A DNA stretch of 6,169 nucleotides from Planctomycetota bacterium. GTDB taxonomy: Bacteria > Planctomycetota > UBA8108 > UBA1146 > JAJFFE01. The DNA is taken from positions 1 through 6,169 of the forward strand of contig JAGQRC010000242.1 in assembly GCA_020425835.1 (NCBI GenBank), written 5' to 3'. Of this stretch, positions 1 to 5,532 are shown piece by piece; positions within the stretch are counted from its first letter, which is position 1, and every line of letters begins with the position of its first letter. The notes under the pieces are model-generated. The model searched no databases. It saw nothing but the letters and a program-made list of their open reading frames with translations, and was not told where the DNA came from. The translations under genes and the position numbers were made by a program.

Positions 1-2397
1 GAGCTCGCGGATCCGGACTCGTTGGGTCGCACCGAACGTGTCGAACGCGATTCCCGATCGAGTCTGGATGCCCATCGTGTCGGTCGGAGCGGGCAACGCG
101 ACCGACGTCGGAGCCGTCACCAGGCCGCCGGCGGCGGCCGTCAGGAGCGCGGCCTCGTTCATCGGTGGATCGAACTCGACGCCATCGATGCTCACTCTTC
201 CGCTGCGGTAGACGACCACCTCTCGCTCGGCGAGATCGGCGAGATCGATCCAGCCCAGCGCCGGGTTCACATGTCGGTCGACGCGGTAGTAGCCGGTCGC
301 CGGGAGGCTCGGGAAATCGACGATGATGTCGAGATCGAGGTCGTGGGTGTCGTGGCCGGGAGATGGATCGGGCGGGAGCGCGAAATGGAGGGTGTACTCG
401 TTCTGGTTCAGGTAGCCCGCCGAGCTCGCCACGAACTTCTTGCGGCGGTAGCCCGACGTGTCACCGCGCACGACGACCTCGACGATCGTGCCGTACGCGG
501 TCTCCAGCCCCGCCGGGTCGAGCGTATCGTCCAGACATCGCACGCGGACGAACCGTCGCTCCGACAGCGGCTCCGTCCCGTCGTAGAGCGTGTTCTCGTA
601 GAACCGCCCGGTCGAGAGCCAGTTGCCCAGCGCGCAATCGAGATCCCCGTCGCGATCCCAGTCGCACCAGGCTGGCGTCGCCGACGTGATGTGAGAGGAC
701 GGGATGGAATGGGTCGCGACGGTGAAGGAGAGCGTCCCAGTCTCCATCAGCTGGTTGCGCCGGAAGACCTGACGCGTCGAGAAGTCGATGTCGCCATCGT
801 TGTCCCAGTCTTCCGCCGACATCCCGAGGTCGAGCCCGGTCAGGAACGACGCGACGGTCGAGGTCGGGAGCATCGCGAACGTCCCGTCCCCCTGGTTCTC
901 GTACACTCGGACGCCGGGACCGGTGTAGACGATCGAGAAGTCGAAGTCCCCGTCGAGATCGTAGTCGGCGAAGAGGCAGCCCTCCTCGAGCTGCGTGCTG
1001 AGCAGGATGCCCGAACCGGACTCCGTCATGTTCGCGAACGATGGATCACCCAGGGTCGATTGGTTCTGGTAGAGCGTCCCGTTGCAGTAGAGGTCCATGT
1101 CGCCGTCGTTGTCGACATCGACGAATTGCGCTCCCTCGGAGCGCGCGCTCCCGGGAGGATTGTCGACGCCGGATGGGCCGCTCGACTCGGTGAACGTGTA
1201 GGCGCCGCCGGGGCCGGCGGGACCGTTGTTCTCGAGGAAGAAGTTCCCCGGTCCTCCGAACGCCCACGGCGGATAGACCGGCAGGAAACAGTCGAGGTCG
1301 GAGTCGCCATCGACGTCGCCCCAGCAAATCGTCTCCGCGTCGGAGTTGCACGGCTGGAGATCGACGATCGTCGGATCGGTCGCGACATCGTCGAAGGCGG
1401 TGGAACCGAGATTGTGCAGCAGGTGGAAGCACTCATCCCCGCCCCAACCGTTCCGCGGCTCGGTACCGATGTCGGGGAGCCCGTCGTTGTCGTAGTCGCC
1501 GAAGCTCGACCCGTAGCGTCGGGCCGTGAAGGGCAGCTCCGAGTCCAGGTCCGCCGCGAGTTGCCAGTCGGCTCCCCCGACGTTGCGCCAGAGCGCCCCC
1601 GACATGCAGGCGAAGACATCCGGCCAACCATCGGCATCGAAGTCGCCCCAGGAGACGCCGTTCGTCGCTCCGAAGTTCAATCCACCGGGAAAACCAGGGG
1701 CCGTCCAGAGCGAGAGGGGGACGTCGACCGTCCCCGGGCCGAGCAGCACCACCGCCGACTCACGACGATAGGAGAACGTCAGGCTCTTCGAGTCGCCCGG
1801 CTGTAGATCGTCGGTCATCCAGAGTCGCCGCGCGACACCGGACGCGATCGGTCCCCCGGGGAGGTCGGTCGGGAAGCTCCAGTACAGCGGATCGGTCGGC
1901 GTGGTCTGCCACTCTCGCGAGTAGAGCACGTCGACGATCGGTGTGGCGGAGCCGTTCGTCAGGGTCACCGTCGCGATGAGATCGCCGGCATCGAACCGGA
2001 GCTCCGTCGCGATCTCGAGGCCATCGATGGAGCAGACGCTCAGTGCGGACTCCAGGGTGGTCTCGAAGGAGACCGGCGTGACCGGGAGACGGGTCGGATC
2101 CCAGTCGGAGACGCTCCCCGCGCCGCTTGCACGCGTCATCACGCCCCCTTGTGAGAAGGTCACGCCGAACCACTCGGCGATGTTCCCCGTGAGGACGAGC
2201 CGGTCGGCGTCGATCGTGTGGATCGGCTCGAGCGGCGACGACGTCAAGAGGCCGAGCTCGTTGACCTCGACGGTGGTTCCGTCCTTCGACAGCTCGATGG
2301 CGTCCACCCGGCACGAGGGACCGGCGGCGATGATCCAGGCGATCCCGACCGACAACAACGAGCGGGCGAGCGACGAACGAGCAGGGTTCGCGTGCAT
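1..2397 (-). CDS. Secreted CRTAC1-like protein with FG-GAP/VCBS repeats and ASPIC/UnbV domain (C-terminus off the left edge)
   Basis: The minus-strand frame starting at the ATG at 2397-2395 stays open for 799 codons to the window edge. Residues 1-33 look like a signal peptide: Arg7 and Arg12, a hydrophobic core around 14-26, and possible cleavage after VDA (31-33). Cys29 lacks a proper lipobox. Residues about 34-245 are beta-rich, with a stretch resembling a secreted beta-sandwich (LIATVTLTNGS). Seven Asp-rich repeats of the DxDxDG...D type follow between residues 250 and 590. Residues about 630-705 match an ASPIC/UnbV domain, with YGTIVEV from 635, GYLNQN at 661-666 and a following LHFAL. 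Known members form calcium-binding beta-propellers outside the cell, often in adhesion or matrix roles; the ligand here is unknown. About a dozen cysteines suggest disulfides, consistent with export. Any C-terminal sorting tag is outside the window. The gene lies 222 bp downstream of nth and probably has its own promoter. Family assignment is strong; function is not. Confidence 0.88.
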   Translation of the reverse strand, partial: MHANPARSSLARSLLSVGIAWIIAAGPSCRVDAIELSKDGTTVEVNELGLLTSSPLEPIHTIDADRLVLTGNIAEWFGVTFSQGGVMTRASGAGSVSDWDPTRLPVTPVSFETTLESALSVCSIDGLEIATELRFDAGDLIATVTLTNGSATPIVDVLYSREWQTTPTDPLYWSFPTDLPGGPIASGVARRLWMTDDLQPGDSKSLTFSYRRESAVVLLGPGTVDVPLSLWTAPGFPGGLNFGATNGVSWGDFDADGWPDVFACMSGALWRNVGGADWQLAADLDSELPFTARRYGSSFGDYDNDGLPDIGTEPRNGWGGDECFHLLHNLGSTAFDDVATDPTIVDLQPCNSDAETICWGDVDGDSDLDCFLPVYPPWAFGGPGNFFLENNGPAGPGGAYTFTESSGPSGVDNPPGSARSEGAQFVDVDNDGDMDLYCNGTLYQNQSTLGDPSFANMTESGSGILLSTQLEEGCLFADYDLDGDFDFSIVYTGPGVRVYENQGDGTFAMLPTSTVASFLTGLDLGMSAEDWDNDGDIDFSTRQVFRRNQLMETGTLSFTVATHSIPSSHITSATPAWCDWDRDGDLDCALGNWLSTGRFYENTLYDGTEPLSERRFVRVRCLDDTLDPAGLETAYGTIVEVVVRGDTSGYRRKKFVASSAGYLNQNEYTLHFALPPDPSPGHDTHDLDLDIIVDFPSLPATGYYRVDRHVNPALGWIDLADLAEREVVVYRSGRVSIDGVEFDPPMNEAALLTAAAGGLVTAPTSVALPAPTDTMGIQTRSGIAFDTFGATQRVRIREL
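628..1650 (-). repeat. Seven FG-GAP/VCBS-type Asp-rich protein repeats inside the secreted protein
   Basis: In the minus-strand frame, seven units share the pattern aromatic/small-D-x-D-x-D-G-x-x-D. They begin near residue 250 (WGDFDADGWPDVF), 299 (FGDYDNDGLPDI), 359 (WGDVDGDSDLDCF), 425 (FVDVDNDGDMDLY), 476 (FADYDLDGDFDFS), about 527 (SAEDWDNDGDIDFS) and 577 (WCDWDRDGDLDCA). Spacing is about 46-66 residues, as expected for blades of a beta-propeller. The Asp side chains form EF-hand-like calcium loops in characterised FG-GAP proteins. The third unit has Ser in place of the usual Gly (DGDSDLD). The repeats have diverged at DNA level, so this is an old protein repeat and not a recent DNA duplication. 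Confidence 0.85.
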
Positions 2398-2400
2398 GGT

Positions 2401-2405
2401 CCTCC
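2401..2405 (-). promoter_or_regulatory. Shine-Dalgarno site of the secreted repeat protein
   Basis: The minus strand reads GGAGG, then ACC, then the ATG at 2397. The match to the anti-Shine-Dalgarno sequence is perfect, but the 3-base spacing is shorter than usual. No in-frame ATG, GTG or TTG was seen in the roughly 70 bases upstream that I checked, and the signal peptide begins at this ATG, so the start is well supported. Confidence 0.6.
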
Positions 2406-2462
2406 GATAGTTCGAGTGTCGTGAGATGTTCCCGCGATGCGGGCGGTGGTCCCCGAGGATCG

Positions 2463-2490
2463 AGTATCGAGCGCGGAGGCCGCAATGCAA
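2463..2490 (-). promoter_or_regulatory. Weak candidate sigma-70-type promoter for the secreted repeat protein
   Basis: On the minus strand, TTGCAT (2490-2485) is followed after 16 bases by GATACT (2468-2463). The -10 matches 4 of 6 consensus bases and the -35 about 3 of 6. Transcription would begin near 2456 and leave a leader of about 60 bases containing the 2431-2443 hairpin. Such matches arise by chance and the organism's sigma consensus is unknown. Confidence 0.22.
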
Positions 2491-2619
2491 CGACCCAGTT
2501 CTCGGTTCTCGCGACCGAGCTCGAACTCGCGTGTTGTGGCTGTCGACCGGGGCGCCGTCGAGGGGCCCGACGCGCAGCGCGGTGCTCGAGGGACTCCCCC
2601 TGGACACCGAGTCGACTCC

Positions 2620-3282
2620 TCAACCGCCGCGTCGACCCGCGCTCTCCTCGGCGATCCGTTTCTTGGTCGCCGCCCACGAGCAGATCGGGCAGCACGCGAG
2701 ATCGTGGGAGCGAGCCGGGCAGTGCTCGCGTCCGAAGTAGATGATCTGCAGGTGCAGCTTGTTCCAGCACGTCTCGGGGAATACCCGCTTGAGGTCGGCC
2801 TCGGTTCGCTCCACCGTCGTGCCATTCGACAGACCCCACCGCGCCGCGAGTCGATGAATGTGAGTGTCGACGGGAAACGCGGGGACGCCGAAGGCCTGCG
2901 CCATCACCACGCTGGCGGTCTTGTGTCCGACGCCGGGCAGCGCCTCGAGTTCCTCGAAGCTCTGGGGTACGGCGCCAGCGTGATGCTCGACGAGGATTTG
3001 GGACAGCGCGTGGATCGACTTCGCCTTCTGCGGGGCGAGCCCACACGTCTTGATGTGCTCGCGAATCGTGTCGACATCGAGCCGGGCCATCGCCTCCGGG
3101 GTTCGCGCTCGGGCAAACAGGTCGGGGGTCACGAGGTTGACTCGGGCATCCGTGGTCTGCGCACTGAGCAGCACCGCGATCAGCAGCGTGAACGGATCCT
3201 CGTGGTCGAGGGGCACCGGGACCGTCGGGTAGAGCTCTTCGAGCTGCGCGCGAATCCGCTCCGCCTTCTCTGCACGCTTCAT
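2620..3282 (-). CDS. nth: Endonuclease III, DNA glycosylase/AP lyase
   Basis: Encodes 220 residues, close to the usual 211 or so. The family excises oxidised pyrimidines from DNA and nicks the abasic site in base excision repair. Visible features are the N-terminal helical part with LLSAQTTD (38-45), a helix-hairpin-helix LPGVGHKTASVV (115-126) carrying the catalytic Lys121, and VDTH (138-141) with the catalytic Asp139. The C-terminus has Cys188, Cys197, Cys198 and Cys201 instead of the canonical C-X6-C-X2-C-X5-C iron-sulfur pattern, so the cluster may be altered or absent. I chose the ATG at 3282-3280: it overlaps the folA stop as ATGA, has GGAG 8 bases upstream, and gives the typical N-terminus MKRAEKAERI. 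The frame is open further upstream, but that part lies inside folA. Third gene of the thyA-folA-nth operon, probably translationally coupled to folA. Confidence 0.93.
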   Translation of the reverse strand: MKRAEKAERIRAQLEELYPTVPVPLDHEDPFTLLIAVLLSAQTTDARVNLVTPDLFARARTPEAMARLDVDTIREHIKTCGLAPQKAKSIHALSQILVEHHAGAVPQSFEELEALPGVGHKTASVVMAQAFGVPAFPVDTHIHRLAARWGLSNGTTVERTEADLKRVFPETCWNKLHLQIIYFGREHCPARSHDLACCPICSWAATKKRIAEESAGRRGG

Positions 3283-3806
3283 CGATCGATCTCCGGGTCG
3301 AGTGTCGTCGTGTCGGGGCGTCGATCGAGGACGACGAAGGAGCAGTCGACCGGGTTCTTCGCGTCGGCCGGTCGCTCCAGTCGCGAAGTCTCGGTCCACC
3401 CGGATTCATCGATCGCCGGGAAGAACGTGTCACACGCATATCGATCGTGGACGATCGTTCGCATCAGGCGGTCCGCGCGCGGGAGGAACAAACCGTAGAT
3501 CTCCGCGCCTCCGATGACGAAGCACTCGTGGTCGGACACTCGTCGCGCGGCTCGGATCGCCTCATCCGTCGAGTGGACCACGACGCAGTCCGGGGCCTCG
3601 TAGGATGGGTCTCGCGTCAACACGATGTTCGTCCGCTCCGGCAGCGGGCGACCGATGGATCGGTGCGTCTTTCGTCCCATGACGACGGGATGGCCGAGAG
3701 TGAGTCGCTTGAAGTGGGCGAGGTCGGCGGGAAGGTGCCAGGGAAGGCGTCCGTCGAGACCGATGCCGCCGTCGAGATCGGTCGCGACGATCAGGGTGAT
3801 GCGCAT
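3279..3806 (-). CDS. folA: Dihydrofolate reductase
   Basis: Encodes 175 residues, slightly longer than the usual 160 or so. It reduces dihydrofolate to tetrahydrofolate with NADPH in the cytoplasm, regenerating the cofactor oxidised by ThyA. Counting from the ATG at 3806: IGLDGRLPWHLPADL (15-29) includes Trp23 and the acidic Asp28, equivalent to E. coli Asp27. MGRKTHRSIGRPLPERTNIVLTR (from 43) holds the NADPH-binding GRKT and Arg58, equivalent to E. coli Arg57. VIGGAEIY (97-104) is the conserved double-glycine loop. A GTG at 3812 in the same frame would add two residues. I prefer ATG 3806 because GAGG lies 5 bases before it and the product then starts MRITLIVA, as in the family. The GAGG overlaps the thyA stop (TGAGGTG), so translation is likely coupled. 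About 13 polar residues at the C-terminus extend beyond the core fold. Confidence 0.95.
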   Translation of the reverse strand: MRITLIVATDLDGGIGLDGRLPWHLPADLAHFKRLTLGHPVVMGRKTHRSIGRPLPERTNIVLTRDPSYEAPDCVVVHSTDEAIRAARRVSDHECFVIGGAEIYGLFLPRADRLMRTIVHDRYACDTFFPAIDESGWTETSRLERPADAKNPVDCSFVVLDRRPDTTTLDPEIDR

Positions 3807-3813
3807 CGCCACC

Positions 3814-4608
3814 TCAGATCGCGACCGGCGCCTTGATCGCCGGATCGTGTCGGTAGTCGCGGACCTCGACGTGCTCGTACCGGAAGTCGTCGATCGAAGT
3901 GACGCTCGGATCGAGCCACAAGCAGGGCAACGGGTGTGGGGTTCGGGTCAGCTGCAGTCGGGCCTGCTCCTCGTGGTTGCGGTAGAGATGGACATCTCCG
4001 AACGTGTGGACGAACTCTCCGCGCTCCAGGCCGGTGACCTGCGCGATCATGCAGGTGAGGAGCGCATAGGAGGCGATGTTGAACGGGACTCCGAGGAAGA
4101 CATCCGCGCTGCGCTGGTAGAGCTGGCACGAGAGCCGACCGTCGGCGACGTAGAACTGGAACAGGACGTGGCACGGCTGGAGCGCCATCCGATCGAGCTC
4201 GCCCACGTTCCATGCGCTCACGATCAGCCGGCGCGAGTCGGGGTTCTCCCGGATCGCTTCGACGACCGCCGCGATCTGGTCGACGCACTCTCCGTCGCGC
4301 GTCCCCCAGGAGCGCCACTGAGCACCGTAGACCGGGCCGAGCTCTCCGGCCTCGTTCGCCCACTCGTCCCAGATCGTGACGCCTTGCTCCTGCAGTGAGT
4401 GGACGTTGGTCTCGCCGCGAAGGAACCAGAGGAGCTCGTGCACGATCGACTTCAGGTGCAGTTTCTTCGTGGTCACCGCGGGGAACCCACGGGAGAGATC
4501 GAAACGCAGCTGCCGGCCGAAGACGCTGCGGGTGCCGGTTCCGGTGCGGTCTCCCTTGGTCGCGCCGCTCTCCAGGATCTCACGAACGAGCTCGAGATAG
4601 TTCTTCAT
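3814..4608 (-). CDS. thyA: Thymidylate synthase
   Basis: Encodes 264 residues, the same length as the E. coli enzyme, and the residue numbers align exactly. It converts dUMP and methylene-tetrahydrofolate to dTMP and dihydrofolate in the cytoplasm. Visible catalytic and binding residues are Arg21 (GDRTGTGT), Trp80, the nucleophile Cys146 ([12 protein letters not shown]), Arg126 and Arg127 ([10 protein letters not shown]), Arg166 ([13 protein letters not shown]), Asp169, Asn177, His207 and Tyr209 (GDVHLY). The C-terminus is the classical APVAI. The ATG at 4608-4606 gives the standard [12 protein letters not shown] start, but no good Shine-Dalgarno sequence lies in front of it. First gene of the operon, 7 bp before folA, whose product recycles its dihydrofolate. 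Its presence indicates ThyA-dependent rather than ThyX-dependent dTMP synthesis, at least at this locus. Confidence 0.98.
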   Translation of the reverse strand: MKNYLELVREILESGATKGDRTGTGTRSVFGRQLRFDLSRGFPAVTTKKLHLKSIVHELLWFLRGETNVHSLQEQGVTIWDEWANEAGELGPVYGAQWRSWGTRDGECVDQIAAVVEAIRENPDSRRLIVSAWNVGELDRMALQPCHVLFQFYVADGRLSCQLYQRSADVFLGVPFNIASYALLTCMIAQVTGLERGEFVHTFGDVHLYRNHEEQARLQLTRTPHPLPCLWLDPSVTSIDDFRYEHVEVRDYRHDPAIKAPVAI

Positions 4609-4643
4609 GGTCGCGCTGCTGTTCGAAGGGTGGGTTTCCGCGA

Positions 4644-4672
4644 ACGGTACCCCGGGGACGGATCGTGCTCAA
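4644..4672 (-). promoter_or_regulatory. Candidate sigma-70-type promoter for thyA-folA-nth
   Basis: On the minus strand, TTGAGC (4672-4667) is followed after 17 bases by TACCGT (4649-4644), about 36 bases before the thyA ATG. The -35 matches the consensus well (TTGA) and the spacing is ideal. The -10 matches only about half. Position in the divergent intergenic region supports it; sequence support is modest. Confidence 0.3.
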
Positions 4673-4679
4673 GGGGGCG

Positions 4680-4708
4680 TCGACGGACGACGGGGCTTCT
4701 GGCATGAT
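4680..4708 (+). promoter_or_regulatory. Weak candidate promoter for pyrE
   Basis: TCGACG (4680-4685) is followed after 17 bases by CATGAT (4703-4708), each with 4 of 6 bases matching the sigma-70 consensus. Transcription would start near 4715, giving a leader of about 85 bases that contains the 12-bp palindrome and the 4755-4767 hairpin. It is one of several possible matches in GC-rich DNA. Confidence 0.22.
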
Positions 4709-4731
4709 CGCCCGCGAACGACGCGACTCGA

Positions 4732-4743
4732 CGCTGCGCAGCG
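4732..4743. promoter_or_regulatory. Perfect 12-bp palindrome between thyA and pyrE, possible operator
   Basis: CGCTGCGCAGCG reads identically on both strands, in the 191-bp divergent gap, 57 bases before the pyrE start. It could be a binding site for a dimeric regulator or simply a GC-rich chance palindrome. No known operator consensus was recognised. Confidence 0.25.
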
Positions 4744-4754
4744 ACGGGCCGAGC

Positions 4755-4767
4755 GGACGTTCCGTCC
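4755..4767 (+). other. Small hairpin in the presumed pyrE leader
   Basis: GGACG-TTC-CGTCC forms a perfect 5-bp stem with a 3-base loop, ending 32 bases before the pyrE start codon. It has no T-run after it, so it is not a classical attenuator. A role in mRNA structure is possible but unproven. Confidence 0.3.
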
Positions 4768-4787
4768 CCGATCCCGACGGATCCGAA

Positions 4788-4791
4788 GAGG
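4788..4791 (+). promoter_or_regulatory. Shine-Dalgarno site that decides the pyrE start
   Basis: GAGG lies 8 bases before the GTG at 4800. An upstream in-frame ATG at 4704 would add 32 Arg-, Ser- and Asp-rich residues without family resemblance, so GTG 4800 is the better start. Confidence 0.6.
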
Positions 4792-4799
4792 GAAGCCAC

Positions 4800-5483
4800 G
4801 TGTCCGAGATCACGCCCGAGCAGCGCGAGTTCATCGAGTTCATGGTTCGTGCCGACGTCCTGACGTTCGGCGACTTCACCACCAAGAGCGGTCGTCGGAC
4901 ACCCTTCTTCATCAACACCGGCCGATACCGCACCGGAGCGCAACTCGCCCAGCTCGCGCACTACTACGCGCAGACCATCCAGGCGCGCCTCGGCGATGGG
5001 TTCGACGTTCTGTTCGGCCCGGCCTACAAGGGCATCCCCCTCGCTTCCGTCGTCGCCACCGTTCTCGCTCGGGACTTCGGCCACGATGTCGGCTACTGCT
5101 TCAACCGCAAGGAGATCAAGGACCACGGCGAGGGGGGCGCGCTCGTCGGGCAGCCGCTGAGGGATGGCGACCGAGTGCTGATCATCGAGGACGTCACCAC
5201 GGCGGGGACCTCGATCCGCGAGACGGTCCCGATCCTCCGCGCCGCAGCGGAGGTCCGACTCGCCGGGCTGGTCGTCTCGGTCGACCGGATGGAGCGTGGC
5301 ACGGGTGACCGGACCGCGCTCGACGAGATCCGCGAGACCTTCGACATGCCGACGTTCGCGATCGTCACCATCGACGCGATCATGGCCCATCTCCACAATC
5401 GCGAGATCGCCGGACGCGTCGTGCTCGACGACGAGATCTTCGAGCGCATGCAGGCGTACCGCAGGGAGTACGGGCCGCGGTGA
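4800..5483 (+). CDS. pyrE: Orotate phosphoribosyltransferase
   Basis: Encodes 227 residues from a GTG start, a little longer than the 213 of E. coli. It joins orotate to PRPP to give OMP, the fifth step of de novo pyrimidine synthesis, in the cytoplasm. FTTKSGRRTPFFINTG (26-41) is the N-terminal substrate-binding segment with Lys29. GPAYKGIPLA (73-82) binds orotate and phosphate. FNRKEIKDHGEGG (101-113) is the mobile catalytic loop with Lys104, Lys107 and His109, contributed across the dimer. VLIIEDVTTAGTS (126-138) is the PRPP-binding signature with Glu130-Asp131. This motif set is the E. coli-like class. The gene is single and divergent from thyA, with no other pyr gene in the window. Its stop is followed by a 49-bp convergent gap. 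Confidence 0.97.
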   Translation: MSEITPEQREFIEFMVRADVLTFGDFTTKSGRRTPFFINTGRYRTGAQLAQLAHYYAQTIQARLGDGFDVLFGPAYKGIPLASVVATVLARDFGHDVGYCFNRKEIKDHGEGGALVGQPLRDGDRVLIIEDVTTAGTSIRETVPILRAAAEVRLAGLVVSVDRMERGTGDRTALDEIRETFDMPTFAIVTIDAIMAHLHNREIAGRVVLDDEIFERMQAYRREYGPR

Positions 5484-5505
5484 ACCCGCGTCTCGGGTGA
5501 GCCCG
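5484..5505. terminator. Possible terminator hairpins between convergent pyrE and permease genes
   Basis: Directly after the pyrE stop, ACCCG (5484-5488) pairs with CGGGT (5494-5498). Alternatively CGGG (5494-5497) pairs with CCCG (5502-5505), followed by TTT. The two stems are mutually exclusive and short. The second resembles a weak intrinsic terminator for pyrE; the first is symmetric and could act in either direction. Confidence 0.3.
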
Positions 5506-5532
5506 TTTCCGCGGCGCGGTCGACGATTCGAG

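Larger units (their letters stand above)
2398..2619. other. Non-coding gap between nth and the secreted-protein gene
   Basis: These 222 bases hold no convincing gene; the open frames crossing them are compositional and lack family resemblance. Contents: a perfect 10-bp palindrome GAGTCGACTC at 2609-2618, directly after the nth stop codon; a CGTCG/CGACG stem at 2556-2560 and 2568-2572 with a 7-base loop; a CCCGC-GAT-GCGGG hairpin at 2431-2443; and a weak promoter match. No stem is followed by a run of T on the minus strand, so I see no classical intrinsic terminator for the thyA-folA-nth transcript. Termination may be Rho-dependent, or transcription may read through. Confidence 0.6.

Noticed and set aside
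628..1650. Possibility that the Asp-rich repeats are a recent DNA tandem array
   Set aside because: Repeat units differ widely in sequence and spacing; only the protein motif is shared.
22..1806. Plus-strand open frame of 594 codons opposite the secreted-protein gene
   Set aside because: Its translation is Arg-, Val- and Glu-rich with no recognisable domain. The opposite strand encodes clear FG-GAP repeats and an ASPIC/UnbV domain. Strong GC bias at third positions removes stops from the antisense frame.
1760..3439. Minus-strand open frame of 559 codons overlapping nth and the start of the secreted-protein gene
   Set aside because: It is in a different frame from both real genes, is dominated by Arg, Asp and Pro, and crosses the intergenic gap without any family signal.
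2437..3498. Plus-strand open frame of 353 codons opposite nth
   Set aside because: It is antisense to a well-supported endonuclease III with intact catalytic motifs and has low-complexity composition typical of GC-rich shadow frames.
3810..3812. GTG start for folA, two codons upstream of the chosen ATG
   Set aside because: It would sit directly against the GAGG core with no spacing. The ATG at 3806 has proper spacing and matches the family N-terminus.
3625..4398. Plus-strand open frame of 257 codons opposite thyA and folA
   Set aside because: It runs antisense to two enzymes whose active-site residues align exactly with E. coli, and has no independent homology signal.
4704..4799. N-terminal extension of PyrE from the upstream ATG at 4704
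   Set aside because: The extra 32 residues do not resemble the family. The GTG at 4800 has a well-placed GAGG and gives a normal PyrE length.
4605..5396. Minus-strand open frame of 263 codons opposite pyrE
   Set aside because: PyrE motifs on the plus strand are unmistakable; this frame is an antisense shadow.
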